DNA of 64,000 nucleotides from Sphaerolaimus hirsutus (GCA_964036195.1 OZ038452.1:29895785-29959784), one strand, 5' to 3'. Positions 48,941-61,213 are shown, counted from the first letter of the stretch. The notes: a model not told the origin generated them from the letters alone. Numbers and translations are program-made.

Positions 48941-49362
48941 ACACTGAACATATCTTTTTTATCAGGAATTTTTGGTTGAAAGGTAAATATTTGGTAGTTG
49001 AGCGAAATTTTCCAATAGTAGTGTTTTCAAAATCTTGCAAACAGTTAAAAAAACGGAAAAATCCCACCCACCTAATCGATATGTATACTCGGCAGACATG
49101 ATACTCTACAAATAGGTATGATTTATGTCTTCGGCTGGCAGACGGCCAACGGGAAACTTATGAGCCGACTCCCTGCTCCTCTTTATCCCGACTCCTAACT
49201 GGTTCAGTCAGCCGCAGTTCACTGCGCATTGCGGTTTTGATGTCATGATGGAGTGTTACCCCCAGAAAATGTAGGCTGTAATGTCGCCCGAGTATACTCT
49301 ATTAATTTGTGTCTATTTTAATTGACCGAATTCACCTGCCCCAGCAAAAATCAAACGTTATA

Positions 49363-50275
49363 ATGGCGCTGCGCGCACTAGTTTACAGCCAGTTGGTAAA
49401 CTCATAAATCATGGATAAATTATCATAAATTTTGAATGCATTTGAGTTTACCAAAATGAACTGTCTGTCAACTGCAGTTGATGGGTATTAAGAATAACTA
49501 ATTCCAGTTAGGGTTGGCCGATGTTTTTTTAAACGTTTTTTTTTAAACGTTGTTTTTTTTTAAAACATGACGTCTGAAATTTTTTTTTTTTTAAACATCG
49601 GCCGAAATTTTTAGTACTAAGCACTAGGTATTTTGCAAAAATTTCGCGCGCAAGCGCGCAATTTCACACACAAATTGACATTGGTGGTTGTTTTCATTGG
49701 TTTTGTGGCATTTTTAGTATCAAAGTATCTATTTCTATGTGCTACCATGGGTTAATAAGCCGTCATATGTTGCTGTAGTATATAATATTGAGGTAATGTG
49801 CTTCCATGTACCTCCACAGTGTGTAACTTCACTCCCAAAGTAACAACCTCCTTTTATAACCTTGTTTGATCACTATTCCGTGCCAAACTTTACGTGAAGT
49901 CACAAACATTCAAGTATAAGGCGATATACGAAGGATATGTCAAAGAAAAATGGATATTTTTGACACAAATCACCACTTATAATGCTATCCCATGGCTCCA
50001 CAGACATTATATGGTCATATATAACATCACAGTGTATTGCCACTGTCTGATATACCTATATATGTTGACACAAGGTCATATCAGGGAGCTTTAAAAAAAA
50101 ACGTTTTTTATTTTAAAGAAACGTTTTTTATTTAAAAAAACGTTGTTTTTTTTTAAAAAAACATCGAGTTAAAAAAAACGTTTTTTTTCCAACCCTAATT
50201 CCAGTCAACTGAAATGCGTTCAAAGCCGATTTATGAGTTTACAAAAGATGTGACAGCAAACTAGTGTGCGCACGC
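49363..50275. mobile_element. CACTAGTTTAC palindromic MITE split by a hAT
   Basis: GGCGCTGCGCGCACTAGTTT and CAGCAAACTAGTGTGCGCAC are the arms. The TAGGGTTGG element at 49509 sits in its middle. Confidence 0.8.
49509..50197. mobile_element. hAT MITE, TAGGGTTGG family
   Basis: Duplication ATTCCAGT (49501-49508, 50198-50205), ends TAGGGTTGG / CCAACCCTA. Confidence 0.95.
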
Positions 50276-51055
50276 GCATTTTTATTTTACTATGGTGCCT
50301 AGTAACCCAAACAAAAATAGAATGCATTTAGTGTGGCTTCACGCATATCATTTTGCTTGAGATATAAATACTCAATCAATAAAAGAATAGAAAGGAATTG
50401 GCACTATACCGTAAATTCTCAAATAATCCCCATGTGAATAATTTTTTCGCCAGACCTTTTTTTTTGGGGGGGGGGGTAGTGAAGGGGGAATATTATTTCA
50501 TTAAAATTTTCAAAGATGTTTCTGTTAACTCATTTCACCTTATGTTGTTTTAACAAGATAACACGCCATTTTTGCTAAATTAGACAGAACAATTTTTCAT
50601 ATGCCTTTAGGGGGTTTTTATTCAGGAGGGGTATAAAATTTCTTCTATTAGAAAAGATACGGTATTAGAGAAAAGTCGCAAAAAAATACTACGGAAAACG
50701 GAAAGGCGGAAAAATTTGAGCTGCCGGACAACGGAGTAAAAAATTTGCCTTTAGAAAATAAAATACACCGCAACGATATAAACTCGGCGGACATGAAACG
50801 AATCAGCGATTCGGCCCTTCGTTACCGATGACGAATGTTTTTTAAATCGAACTTGAATGAACGGATTCCATTCGGTTCACAATAAATTTGATTCAATCCT
50901 ACTTTTTATGCGATAACGATGTGAATTTGATAGACAAATCATTATAGAAAGTCGGAGTGTTAGGTCTTACGTAAGATCTTATCGTCGCAGTCCCGACAAA
51001 TTCATTCAAAAAATTACGTATGAACTTACCGCTGCGTCCAAGTTACTGTTGCGTT
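50276..51055. other. Mostly unique DNA; one degenerate palindrome
   Basis: 50408-50662 has GTAAATTCTCAAATAATCCC and a G run near 50466, a decayed relative of the C-rich MITEs. No gene seen between 50.66 and 51.05 kb. Confidence 0.4.
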
Positions 51056-51280
51056 TTATACAAACGAAGTAAAAGACGCATGATTTCCGTTCGCGTCAAC
51101 GATAATGACCGCAGAATCAATTAAGTCAACACAAGTGTCAACTTGTGTGTGGGCTGCCATCAGCGACCAATTGCGGTCGCTTAATCGCATTCCGCAGCCA
51201 TTTTTGTTGACGCTGACGGAAATCCTGTGTCTTTCATACTTGGTAACATTCTCGCAAACGGTAACTTGGACGTGTGCCAA
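51056..51280 (-). CDS. Possible terminal exon of an unrecognised gene
   Basis: Open from an acceptor-like ATATTCTTAG to a stop at 51056. Reads VQVTVCENVTKYERHRISVS, VNKNGCGMRLSDRNWSLMAA and DSAVIIVDANGNHASFTSFV. Composition is protein-like and the region is not repetitive. A candidate upstream exon ending ATAG/GTAAAC at about 51349 is out of phase, and a strong GTAAGT site follows the stop in another frame. It may be a broken gene or a chance ORF. Confidence 0.3.
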   Translation of the reverse strand: MAHVQVTVCENVTKYERHRISVSVNKNGCGMRLSDRNWSLMAAHTQVDTCVDLIDSAVIIVDANGNHASFTSFV

Positions 51281-51759
51281 CTAAGAATATACGCAGTTGT
51301 ACGAAAATTCCTTAGACCATTGACTTCTATAATGTCCGTCGAGTTTACCTATGAGAAGATTCATTCCAAATGTGCATGGGTGCCAAATCCAGAAAAATCC
51401 AGTTACATATAAATTTAACAAACGTTTTTTTATTCTTCCTTATAATAACATAAATATCTAGCTTCGTCTGCATCAAAAATGTTTCCGGATAGGTAAATGT
51501 TATACAATTAACTAAAACAATCATTCAAACTTCACTCATCTCCACCTATACAATTTCGAGAGAACTGCACGCTAAGGATGCTTCAATGCAAAAGATAGGA
51601 GGCACAATCACAGGCCTCATTGTGCCCGATTCGTGTATGTTTTTGCACACAATGCAGTCACTATTTATTAGTACAAATGCCCTTTACAAACACGATCCAC
51701 AATCTTGACAAACAGGGTTAGTAGATGGCAAAGTTGCTTCCCAAGAATGCAATTGCACA

Positions 51760-51965
51760 TGTATAGGGGGTTGACTTGAGTTTTTAGGGGCTGAGTTTAC
51801 AATTCAGGGTTGAGTTGATGGGTGTTGATAAATTAGGGTTGAGTTGACAGAAGTTTAAAGATAAGGGGCTGTTGACACAAGTTTAAAAATTAGAGGCTGA
51901 GTTTATGGGAGTTGAGTTGATGGGTGTTTGCCAAATTAGGGGCTGAGTTTATGGGAGTTAACAAT
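51760..51965. repeat. GGGCTGAGTTTATGGGAGTT tandem repeat, left block
   Basis: Units of about 29-40 bases with GGGCTGAGTTTA / GGGTTGAGTTGA. The same unit resumes at 54190, on the other side of the 120-base satellite. Confidence 0.85.
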
Positions 51966-51989
51966 AACATTACCATAATCCTTAAGTGA

Positions 51990-54190
51990 GGCCTCCGGGG
52001 CTAAAAAATATAAATTGTGATATAATGCATTTGTGGGTTACTGATTACAATGATTTGAAATATGCACTCCATTCTGACAGTACATTACGATAACCCTGAA
52101 ATTGAACCCAAAATGGGGCCAAAATTTTCAAATTGTGAAATGATGCATTGTGGGTTTCTAATTGCACTGATTTGATACATAATGCACTCCATTTTGACAC
52201 TACATTACCATAACCCTGAAAATGAACCACTGGGGCCAAAAACTTTCAATTTGTGAAATGATGCATTTTTGGGTTTCTGGTTGCACTGATTTCAAATTTA
52301 GGTTTCTGATTGCACTGATTTGATATATGCACTCCATTGACACTACATTACCATAACCCGAAAAATGAACCCATGGGGCCAAATACTTTCAATTTGAGAA
52401 ATGATGCATTTTCAGGTTTCTGATTGCACTCATTTGAAATATGCACTTCATTTTGACACTACATTACCATAACCCTGAAAATGAACCACTGGGGCCAAAA
52501 AAATTCAATTTGTGAAATGATGCATTTTTGGGTTTCTGATTGCACTGATTTGATATATGCACTCCATTTTGACACTACATTACCATAACCCTCAAAATGG
52601 ACCCATGGGGTTAAATACTTTCAATTTGAGAAATGATGCATTTTCGGGTTTCTGATTGCACTCATCTGAAATATGCACTTCATTTTGACACTACATTACC
52701 ATAACCCTAAAATGAACCCCCTGGGCCAAAAACTTTCAAATCATAAAATGATGGATTTGTGAGTTTCTGAGTGTAGTGATTTCAAATATGCCCAGGGCTT
52801 AAAAAATTAGAAATTGTGAAATGATTCAATGTGGGTTTCTAATTGCACTGATTTGAAATATGCACTCCGTTTTGACACTACATAACCCTGAAAACTACAT
52901 AACCATAACCCTGAAAATGAACCTCTGGAGCCAAAAACTTTCAATTTGTGAAATCATTCATTTTTGGGTTTCTGATTGCACTGATTTCAAATTTGGGTCT
53001 ATGATTGCACCAATTTGATATATGCACTCCATTTTGACACTACATTACCATAACCCTAAAAATGAACCCATGGGGCCAAATACTTTCAATTTGAGAAATG
53101 ATGCATTTTCGGGTTTCTGATAGCACTCATTTGAAATATGCACTTCATTTTGACACTACATTACCATAACCCTAAAAATGAACCCCCTGGGCCAAAAACT
53201 TTCAAACCATAAAATGATGGATTTGTGGGTTTCAGAGTGTAGCTATTTCAAATATGCCCAGGGCTTAAAAAATTAGAAATTGTGAAATGATTCGATGTGG
53301 GTTTCTAATTGCACTGATTTGAAATATGCAATCCATTTTGACACTACATAACCCTGAAAACTACATAACCATAACCCTGAAAATGAACCTCTGGAGCCAA
53401 AAACTTTCAATTTGTGAAATCATTCATTTTCAGGTTTCTGATTTCACTCATTTGAAATATGCACTTCATTTTGACACTACATTACCATAACCAAAAAAAT
53501 GAACCCCCTAAGCCAAAAACTTTCAAATCATAAAATGATGCATTTGTGGGTTTCTGATTGTAGCGATTTCAAATATGCACTCCATTTTGACACTACATTA
53601 CTAAAACTCTGAAATTGAACCCCTAGACCCAAAAATTTCTAATTGTAAAATGATGCATTTTGCAGGTTTCTTATTGCACTGATTTGAAATGACTCAATTT
53701 CAACTCTACATTACTGTAAGCCTTAAATTGAACCCATGGGGCTAATAAATTAGAAATTGTGAAATGATGCATTTGTGGCTTTTTGATTGCCTTGATTTGA
53801 AGTATGCACTTCATTTTGACACTACATTACCATAACCCTGAAAATGAACCCCCAGGGCCAAAAATTTTCAAATCATAAAATGATGTGTTTGTGGGTTTCT
53901 GATTGTAGCAATTTCAAATATGCACTCCATTTTGACACCACATTACTAAAACCCTGATAATGAACCCCTGGGCACAAAAACTTTCAATTTGTGAAATGAT
54001 GCGTTTGTGGGTTTTTTATTGCAGTGATTTGAGATGTGCACTCCATTTCTACTCTACATTACCATAACCTTTTAAGTCTAACCCTTGGGGCTAAAAAATT
54101 GAAAATTGTGAATTGATGCATTTGTGGATTGATGATAGTGATTTTTTGAAATATTCATACCATTTTCACACTACATTACCATAAACCTGA
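51990..54190. repeat. Minisatellite, unit about 115-140 bases, about 17 copies
   Basis: Each unit contains ACACTACATTACCATAACCC, then TGAAAATGAACC, GGGGCCAAAAA, AATGATGCATTTTTGGGTTT and GATTGCACTGATTTGAAATA. Units vary by substitutions and short deletions. No ORFs of note. Confidence 0.93.
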
Positions 54191-54600
54191 AAATGAGTTT
54201 ACGGGAGTTTCCAAATTAGGGGCTGAGTTTATGGGAGTTTCCAAATTAGGGGCTGATTTTAAGGGAGTTTCCAAATTAGGGGCTGAGTTTATGGGAGTTT
54301 CTAAATTAGGGGCTGAGTTTATTGGAGTATCCAAATTAGGGCTGAGTTTACAGCAGTTTCCAAATTATGGGTTGAGTTTACAGGAGTTTCCAAAATTGGG
54401 GGCTGAGTTTATGGGAGTTTTCAAATTAGAGGCTGAGTTTATGGGAGCTTACAAATAAGTGGCTGAGTTTATGGGAGTTTGCAAGTTAGGGGCTGAGTTT
54501 ACGAGAGTTTGCAAGTTAGGGGCTGAGTTTATAGGAGTTTCCAAATTAGGGGCTGAGTTTACAGGAGTTTCCAAACTAGGGGCTGTGTTTACAGGATTTA
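54190..54600. repeat. GGGCTGAGTTTATGGGAGTT tandem repeat, right block
   Basis: About 14 units of 28-30 bases (AGTTTCCAAATTAGGGGCTG). The plus-strand translation is a Gly/Val/Ser-Lys-Leu-Gly-Ala repeat, an artefact of the period being near a multiple of three. Confidence 0.93.
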
Positions 54601-55145
54601 GAGGGGTCCCCATGGGGTGCCATTTTTGGGGGGTCTCCAGGGGGTGCCATTTTCTGGAGGTACATATGGGGGTGCCATTTCAAGGGGGTCCACATAGGGT
54701 GCCATTTTTTGGGTGGTCCCCAGGGGTGCCATTTTTTGGTGGTCCTCAGGGGGGTGCTATATTTTTTTTTGCAGGGGGGTCCTAAGGGGGTGCCATTTTG
54801 GGGTGGAACCCAGGGGGTGCCATTTTTGGAGAGTCCCCAGGGGGAGCCAACTTTGGGTGGGTCCCCAGGGGGTGCCATTTTTGTGGGGGTTCCTAGGGGG
54901 TGCCATGTTTGGGGGTCCCCAGGGGGTGCTATTTTGGGGGGTGCTATTTTGGGGGGTCCCAAGGGGGTGCCATTTTTGGGGGGTCCCTAAGGGGTGCCAT
55001 TTTTTGGTGGTCCTCAGACGGTGCCATATTTGTGGGGCCCTAGGGGGTCTCATTTTTGGGCGGTTCCCAGGGGGTGCCACTTTTGGGGGGTTCCCCGGGG
55101 GGTGCCATTTGGAGGGGGGTCCCCATTGGGGTGTCAGTTTTTGCA
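54600..55145. repeat. GGGGTCCCCAGGGGGTGCCA tandem repeat
   Basis: About 12 irregular units of 35-50 bases with core GGGGTGCCATTTTTGGGGGG. It is open in several frames on both strands (GVPF, MAPPGDPP motifs). I regard these as shadows of the repeat, not genes. Confidence 0.9.
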
Positions 55146-55162
55146 AGCCTCTGAGTAGTGGG

Positions 55163-55632
55163 TACCTATAGCAGGATTCTCTCCAACCTTCAGTTGGGTT
55201 TTGTGGTTCTCTACAATTAATACCACAAACACAAAAAGAACAGCAAAGCACAAATGTAACCAATTGAAAATTACAACAAAGTTTGACACCTTGCAAAAAC
55301 CACACTATCATATCACAAAACCTATACCACACAGAATGCACACTGCACACCATCATACCAAATCGCAAACTGTCCACATTTTACTACCGAGTTTCATGCC
55401 CAACCATTTTACAGTTAACAGTTTTACATTTTACCAACCAAGTTTACAAAAATCCATTCCAAAACATTGCATCTTTGGTATTGGTCTTGTTATTGTTGGT
55501 ACATTACATACTGCATTTCAAAACACATGCCTAGCATGTGGGCAAACTTAACTAAAGTATCATATTTTCTCCAATGGTATTAATTGTAGAGAACCACAAA
55601 ACCAGACCGAAGGTCGGAGAGAATCCTGCTAG
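55163..55632. mobile_element. Palindromic MITE with AGCAGGATTCTCTCC ends
   Basis: TAGCAGGATTCTCTCCAACC at the left; GGTCGGAGAGAATCCTGCTA at the right. The inverted repeat extends over TTTGTGGTTCTCTACAATTA. The inner region is ACCACAC-rich. Confidence 0.8.
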
Positions 55633-55682
55633 TTTCATACATTTTTAATCTCCACAAGGAAACACGAAAAAAACATAATACC

Positions 55683-56095
55683 GTATTTCTTCTAATAGTA
55701 TAACGCCGTTCTGTTTATTTGGTCAACTTTTTTATCTGCCGTTCTATTGGAGGCTGCCGTTCTATTTTTTTCACCAATATTTTTCACACATTTTTCATCT
55801 GAACATAGTGTCTTTAACGAGACGTGAATAACATTTTAATATCAGAGTGCCAATTCAAACAAAACCAAATGTGAAAACAAACCTAATTCACTGTTCGGAA
55901 CACCGTGGATGTTATCGCCACCCACTTTCTAATATTTTTGTGTTTTGGCACTCTTCCAATGCAATTTCTACCAGTAACTTCTATTGGAGGCGGCCGTTAT
56001 ATTGTTTTCGTGAGCACAAAAATGTGCCAAAACCTACCGTTCTATGGGAGGTGCCATTCTATTGGGGATGTGCCGTTCTATTAGAAGAAATATGT
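55683..56095. mobile_element. GCCGTTCTAT palindromic MITE
   Basis: CCGTATTTCTTCTAATAGTA at the left and TTCTATTAGAAGAAATATG at the right, with several GCCGTTCTATT units in between. A fragment of the same family lies at 36300. Confidence 0.7.
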
Positions 56096-56585
56096 ATATC
56101 TTTAAACTCTAACAAAAGTAAATCTTACTCACATTACAAAACAGTAAGAAAAACTTTAATACTGATATTATCTGCTGTTAATTAGTCTGGCATATGAAAA
56201 ACATCACTTTTCAAAGAAACGGTGAACAGCAAAATATGTTTTCGAAAACATACATAAATACACATACACGCAGTTTATGGATGTAAAATAGTTGAAAGGT
56301 TTGTTCAAAAATTACTGGGACAGGTTACAGTGGGTATAGACCTTGTTAAATGGCATGATAAATTTCAAGTTAATGCAAATTACTGAGGTAAAAAATTAAA
56401 CATCAAAAATGGAAACAATGAAACCATTTGAAAAACAGCTTCCAAAATTTTAGTATTTATTCAATAGATTGTTGCAATTTTTGCATGAAAGCATGCAATC
56501 CCATGAACATATGGAAAAACAAATAAGAATCAAGAACAAATGGAAGATTTAACAGTAAAAATGCCTCAAACCAATGAAAACAACC
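56096..56585. other. AT-rich intergenic DNA, no gene seen
   Basis: No features beyond A/T-rich sequence. Confidence 0.4.
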
Positions 56586-56586
56586 A

Positions 56587-57091
56587 CCCAGGGGTCTCCT
56601 AGGGGGGGGGGGGGGGCTGGGGGGGGGGCTGCCCCCCCCAAATCGGCCAGCTATCTATCTATCCCAGAGGCCACTCAGCTATCTATCTATCCCAAGGCAA
56701 AATTTTTGGCTACTACCCAAAAAGCCCCCCCCCAAATCGCTCAGCTATCTAAATATCTATCTGGAGTGGTTTTTGAGAAATTTTGCCCCAATTTTCGCTC
56801 AAAATCACTAATGTTCGCGCTATTTTATAGTTTTTCACCTTCAAAATCGTGCTTTCCGGCTATATACATGGTTATATACCTTATTTTAGCCATTTTATAC
56901 CTACTTTTGGCTACTTTTAACTGATTATTAGCAATTTTTTCCCCTTTATGCCTTCTTAACCTTGAAAAAGCCTATATATTGTGCCCCCGCCAGCCCCCCC
57001 CCAGAAAAATTTTCCAGCTATCTATCCCTCCGGAGGAGCGATTTGCTATCTATCCAGCCCCCGCGAGGGCCAAAATCCTGGAGCCCCTGCA
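56587..57091. mobile_element. CAGGGGTCTCC hAT MITE (AGCTATCTAT family)
   Basis: CCAGGGGTCTCCTAGG at the left and CCTGGAGCCCCTG at the right, with AGCTATCTATCTATCCC repeats and G/C runs. I could not find a matching 8-bp duplication. Confidence 0.75.
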
Positions 57092-57762
57092 ACTTTGACT
57101 GTAGCTTATCAACGGTTTCGATGCTTGCATTAAAAAAAACATTTTTTATTTTTCAAAACTACAGCCACCCCCTAGTCCCAATACTTTTGGAACAGACCAA
57201 AAACACATGGTCACATAAAGTAACTAGTGAGTGATATTTTCAAAAGTGACTGAACATGCAGGCATAAACGAGCTGCATGAATCAATACTCGTTACCTGCT
57301 ATTTATCAAAGCCTCAACTTGTTTACTTGTAAATGCATGGCAATATTTATCGTTATAAAATATTTACCATGTTCATTATTTTTGGTGGAAATATGTGTAG
57401 TTGAGTAGAGGTTCGTTAGTGAAAAATTTAGCTCCCGATTCGCAAGTGCACAAGATAAGTGATAAAAAGTAAGCAAAGTTATGACTGGTCTTTTTCAATA
57501 GATGAAGCGATAAACATATTCATAAGTTTACTTGTTACTCAGAAATTGCGATTTTGCACCTATTACTCACAATTTTATGCAAATATATTTACTAAACCCC
57601 TGCCTTACATATCCAAAAATGAACCAAAAATTATACAGTTTTTGATCATAATGTTTAGTTTTTACTATGGAATGATCAATAACGACATTTATCAGATTTT
57701 ATTCATTAAAATTATGGTAGGTTCGGCACAAACATTGCACTCAGCCGAGTATCATCTCGGGC
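57092..57762. other. AT-rich DNA, no gene seen
   Basis: An ORF at 57459-57773 (104 codons) is rich in Ile/Phe/Tyr and has no recognisable motif. Confidence 0.35.
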
Positions 57763-57843
57763 CAAGGACGTAGCCAGGGGGGGGGGCGGGGGGGGCGGCC
57801 GCCCCCGCCTTCCCGGGCCGGACCAAAAAATGGCACTTCCAGA

Positions 57844-58463
57844 TAGGGTTCAAACGGGATTGACTTTTCGGGATCGGGATCGGGATCGGGATTCACTTTT
57901 TGAGATTTCGGGATCGGGATCGGGATCGGGATTGGGGTTTCGGGATCGGGATCGGGATCGGGATTGGTTTTTTGAGATTTCGGGATCGGGATCGGGATCG
58001 GGATTGGCCGGGATTGGGGTCACGGGATCGGGATCGGGATTGGGATAGGCATTTTTCCGGGATCGGGATTGGGTTCTAGGGAAAGAGATTTTGGCCATTT
58101 TTCTGGCATTCACAGTTGTTCATAAAGGTCTCAAAACACTGTTGGATGCCAGAAAAGTGGCATAAAATTGACGCTGGGGGTTTGCATCCACTTTTTGCAT
58201 GCAAAAACGTCATTATTTCACTTTTTATAATTTCCACTAATTTTTCCGGGATCGGGATCCCGGACTTGGGAGTTTCTCGGGATCGGGATCGGGATTTGAA
58301 AACTTTCGGGATCGGGATCGGGATCGGGATTGGTATTTTTGAGATTTCGGGATCGGGATCGGGATCGGGATTGGGGTTTCGGGATCGGGATCGGGATCGG
58401 GACTGGTAAATCCCGGAATTTCACGGGATCCGGGATCGGGATCGGGATCCCGTTTGAACCCTA
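57844..58463. mobile_element. TAGGGTTCAAAC hAT MITE (GATCGG repeats)
   Basis: Duplication CTTCCAGA (57836-57843, 58464-58471). Arms are GGGATCGGGATC arrays around the TGGATGCCAGAAAAGTGGCA core. The long Arg-Asp/Pro-Asp ORFs on both strands are translations of this array. Confidence 0.95.
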
Positions 58464-58471
58464 CTTCCAGA

Positions 58472-59122
58472 TAGGGTTCAAACGATATATCGTATCGAAT
58501 ATCGGATATCGACCATTTTTTAGTATCGAATATCGATATCGAAAATTTTGAAAAAATATCAAATATCGAATATCGATATCGAAAATTTTGAAAAAATATC
58601 GAATATCGATATCGAATATCGACCATTTTTTCGATATATCGAACCTGTATTGTGTCCCCAAATTTACTTTTCATTTTCATTTTGAGATGTTTATGGTTGA
58701 TCTGATGTGCTTGTAGTATTGTATTTGATGAGTAAAAGTACAGTACACTTTGATTCATCATGTTTTTCTTCTATTTTCTACCACTGAGTGATGTAAAGCT
58801 TGTTAAAATCACTTGCACCATTCAAATTTCAGTAAAGAGATGATTAAACATGTGTGCAACCACATGAAAATACAATATACCACTTGAAATATGCCTTGCT
58901 ATACCAAAAGCATATCGCAATATCGAATATCGAAAATATCGAAATATCGAATATTGACCATTTTTCAATATCGAATATCGATATCGAGGTTCCATATCGT
59001 ATCGATATCGATTATCGAGTTTCAGAAAAAATATATCGAATATCGAATATCGATATAGAAAATTTTGAAAAAATATCGAATATCAAATATCGATATCGAA
59101 AGGTCATATCGTTTGAACACTA
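58472..59122. mobile_element. TAGGGTTCAAAC hAT MITE (ATATCGATATCG repeats)
   Basis: Starts TAGGGTTCAAACGATATATC, ends GATATGACCTTTCGATATC in reverse with terminal GTTTGAACACTA. It is flanked by CTTCCAGA at 58464-58471 (shared with its neighbour) and 59123-59130. Same termini as the GATCGG family but a different internal repeat. Confidence 0.92.
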
Positions 59123-59538
59123 CTTCCAGAAGATAATTTTGTCGACAGTTCGAAAAAATTTTGAGCGCAAGCGCGCATTTTCCCTTCACAGCATATATTT
59201 TCGGCTAACTGGTCTCCGCGGCTTCAAAGTCAGTCAAAATAGACTCTCCGCGCTGTATATGCCTGTAAAAAACAGACGTTTACTGGCGTTTTGGCGCCAA
59301 TGCCAACGCCAGTGACGCCATTCCCCTACTACAGGGGTAAAATTTTAGGGGGGGGGGCGCCGCCCCCCCGTTCGCCGGGCTCTGTATACAATCCGCCCCC
59401 CCCGCTCAAAAATCCTGGCTACGTCCCTGTCTCGGGCATAAATTAGTGATTAATTACGGGGTACATCCCTGATGAACACTCCAGCTGTTTTTCTTGTCAT
59501 TTTTTCTGAACTGACCGCCAGACCGCATCCTTTACAGA

Positions 59539-59965
59539 GAATGTTAAGGGTCGTTCACACGGTTTCGTGTGCCGACAAAAAAGTTAAGCAAGAAAGTTCC
59601 ATAATTCCGGAATAAAGTTCCGTATCTGCGGGAAAAGCCAGTGAAGTATACTCACTAGTTAAGAGTACACACATGCCAATTTGCAGATAATTTGAGCCTA
59701 TGGTTCAAGACTTATAAGCATTTGAAGTTGAATTTCAGTTGTCGGTTCGGTTTCAAAACAAAAACCGAACCGACAACTAAAATTCATTTTCAAATGCCTA
59801 TAATTCTTGAACGACATGCTCAAATAATCTGCAAATTGGCATGTGTGTACACTCAACTAGTGAACACACTCCACCGCTTTTTCTTGCAGATATGGAACTT
59901 AATTCCAGAATTATGAAACTTTTTCACCAAACTTTTTTGTCGGCACACGAAAGCGTGTGAACGCT
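59539..59965. mobile_element. TTCACACGGTTTCGTGTGCC palindromic MITE
   Basis: CGTTCACACGGTTTCGTGTG plus CCGACAAAAAAG at the left; TTTTTTGTCGGCACACGAAA plus GCGTGTGAACG at the right. Confidence 0.8.
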
Positions 59966-60336
59966 GCTTTACCATATTTCGATGAATAATGCCACAATGA
60001 TGAACTATACATCAAATTCACCAATTGAGAATTGAATGCATGAATAATAATAACATTCAACCATTTTCTTGCATTTTTATGATTTTTCTGTACCTGAGAA
60101 TTTTTTCTCAAATATGGGGAAAAAATGTTTACTAGGCGGAAATGGCAAATACAGAAAAAAACCTGCTTTAAAAATACCTCCATAAAGGTCAATTGTTGCC
60201 GATAGAAAAATACAACAGCAATTTTCAGCGAATTTCTACACAGGTAAAAAAAATCGTTTCGGGGAACACCTCCACTCAAAAAAATTCAATCACCCCCCAA
60301 GTAAATATTATGAATATCCCCCTGGTGAGGTGCCAG

Positions 60337-60675
60337 CAGGGGTCTCCAAGATTTTGGCCCTCGCGGGGGCTGGATAGATAGCAAATCGCTCCTCCGGAGG
60401 GATAGATAGCTGAAAATTGTTCTGGGGGGGCTGGGGGGGCTTAGGGGGGGGGCGCGCGGGGGCACAATATATAGGCTTTTTCAAGGTTAAGAATGCAGAA
60501 ATTGGGGCAAAATTTCTCAAAAACCACTCCAGATAGATAGATAGCTGAGCGATTTGGGGGGGGGGGTTTGGGGTAGTAGCCAAAAAATTTGCCTCGGGAT
60601 AGATAGATAGCTTGCCGATTTGGAGGGGGGGCAGCCCCCCCCCCCCGCCAGCCCCCCGCCCCTAGGAGACCCCTG
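60337..60675. mobile_element. CAGGGGTCTCC hAT MITE
   Basis: Ends CAGGGGTCTCC and GGAGACCCCTG, duplication GGTGCCAG (60329-60336, 60676-60683). AGCTATCTATC repeats and G runs. Confidence 0.94.
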
Positions 60676-60699
60676 GGTGCCAGCTATGCTATGTAGCAA

Positions 60700-61205
60700 A
60701 TCCAAAATCTCATAAATATAATTCAATAACACATTGTGGTTACAAATTTCATTAGTTGAATAAACAAAACAGCAAAATGAAAACATACAAAATACTTATC
60801 CATCCACTTGACAAAATCACATGACCTTCAGTTAAAATCTATGATTTTATCTACCAGGCAATTTTTTGAAGAAAAAAAAATACATAAACCACAATTTTCT
60901 AATGTGTAAATTAGTATTTGAGTGTAAAGATTCACTTGTGTAAACCAAAACAAAACAAACGAAAAACAAACAAGTAATCATTGGTTTAAGAGGCAACAAA
61001 AAGCCACAAAAATGTGATTTCAACAAATTTTTTGCCCCACAACAATGGGAAAATGCAATAATTTAGACTTTGTTTGACAAACCAGAGTGGCATTTTACCT
61101 GGGATTTGGCTGGCACGGAAAAAGATGAATACCTTTTCAATATACATTTTACCTCTATGAAACTGCACATGCAAACACATTGTATTGGCTGTATCAAATG
61201 CATTG
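60700..61205. other. AT-rich DNA, no gene seen
   Basis: Nothing recognisable on either strand. Confidence 0.4.
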
Positions 61206-61213
61206 GTTCAGGA

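Larger units (their letters stand above)
57763..59429. mobile_element. CAAGGACGTAGCC hAT MITE carrying two nested hATs
   Basis: Ends CAAGGACGTAGCCAGG and CCTGGCTACGTCCCTG, duplication TCTCGGGC (57755-57762, 59430-59437). Two TAGGGTTCAAAC elements are inserted back to back at one CTTCCAGA target. Confidence 0.94.

Noticed and set aside
54231-54990. Long Gly/Pro-rich ORFs on both strands (GVSKLGAEF, GVPFWGG, MAPPGDPP repeats)
   Set aside because: They coincide exactly with tandem DNA repeats and stay open in several frames and on both strands, as expected from the repeat period rather than from selection.
57850-58761. Arg-Asp and Pro-Asp-Pro repeat ORFs
   Set aside because: Translations of GGGATC arrays inside hAT MITEs. 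Identical ORFs occur in each MITE copy.
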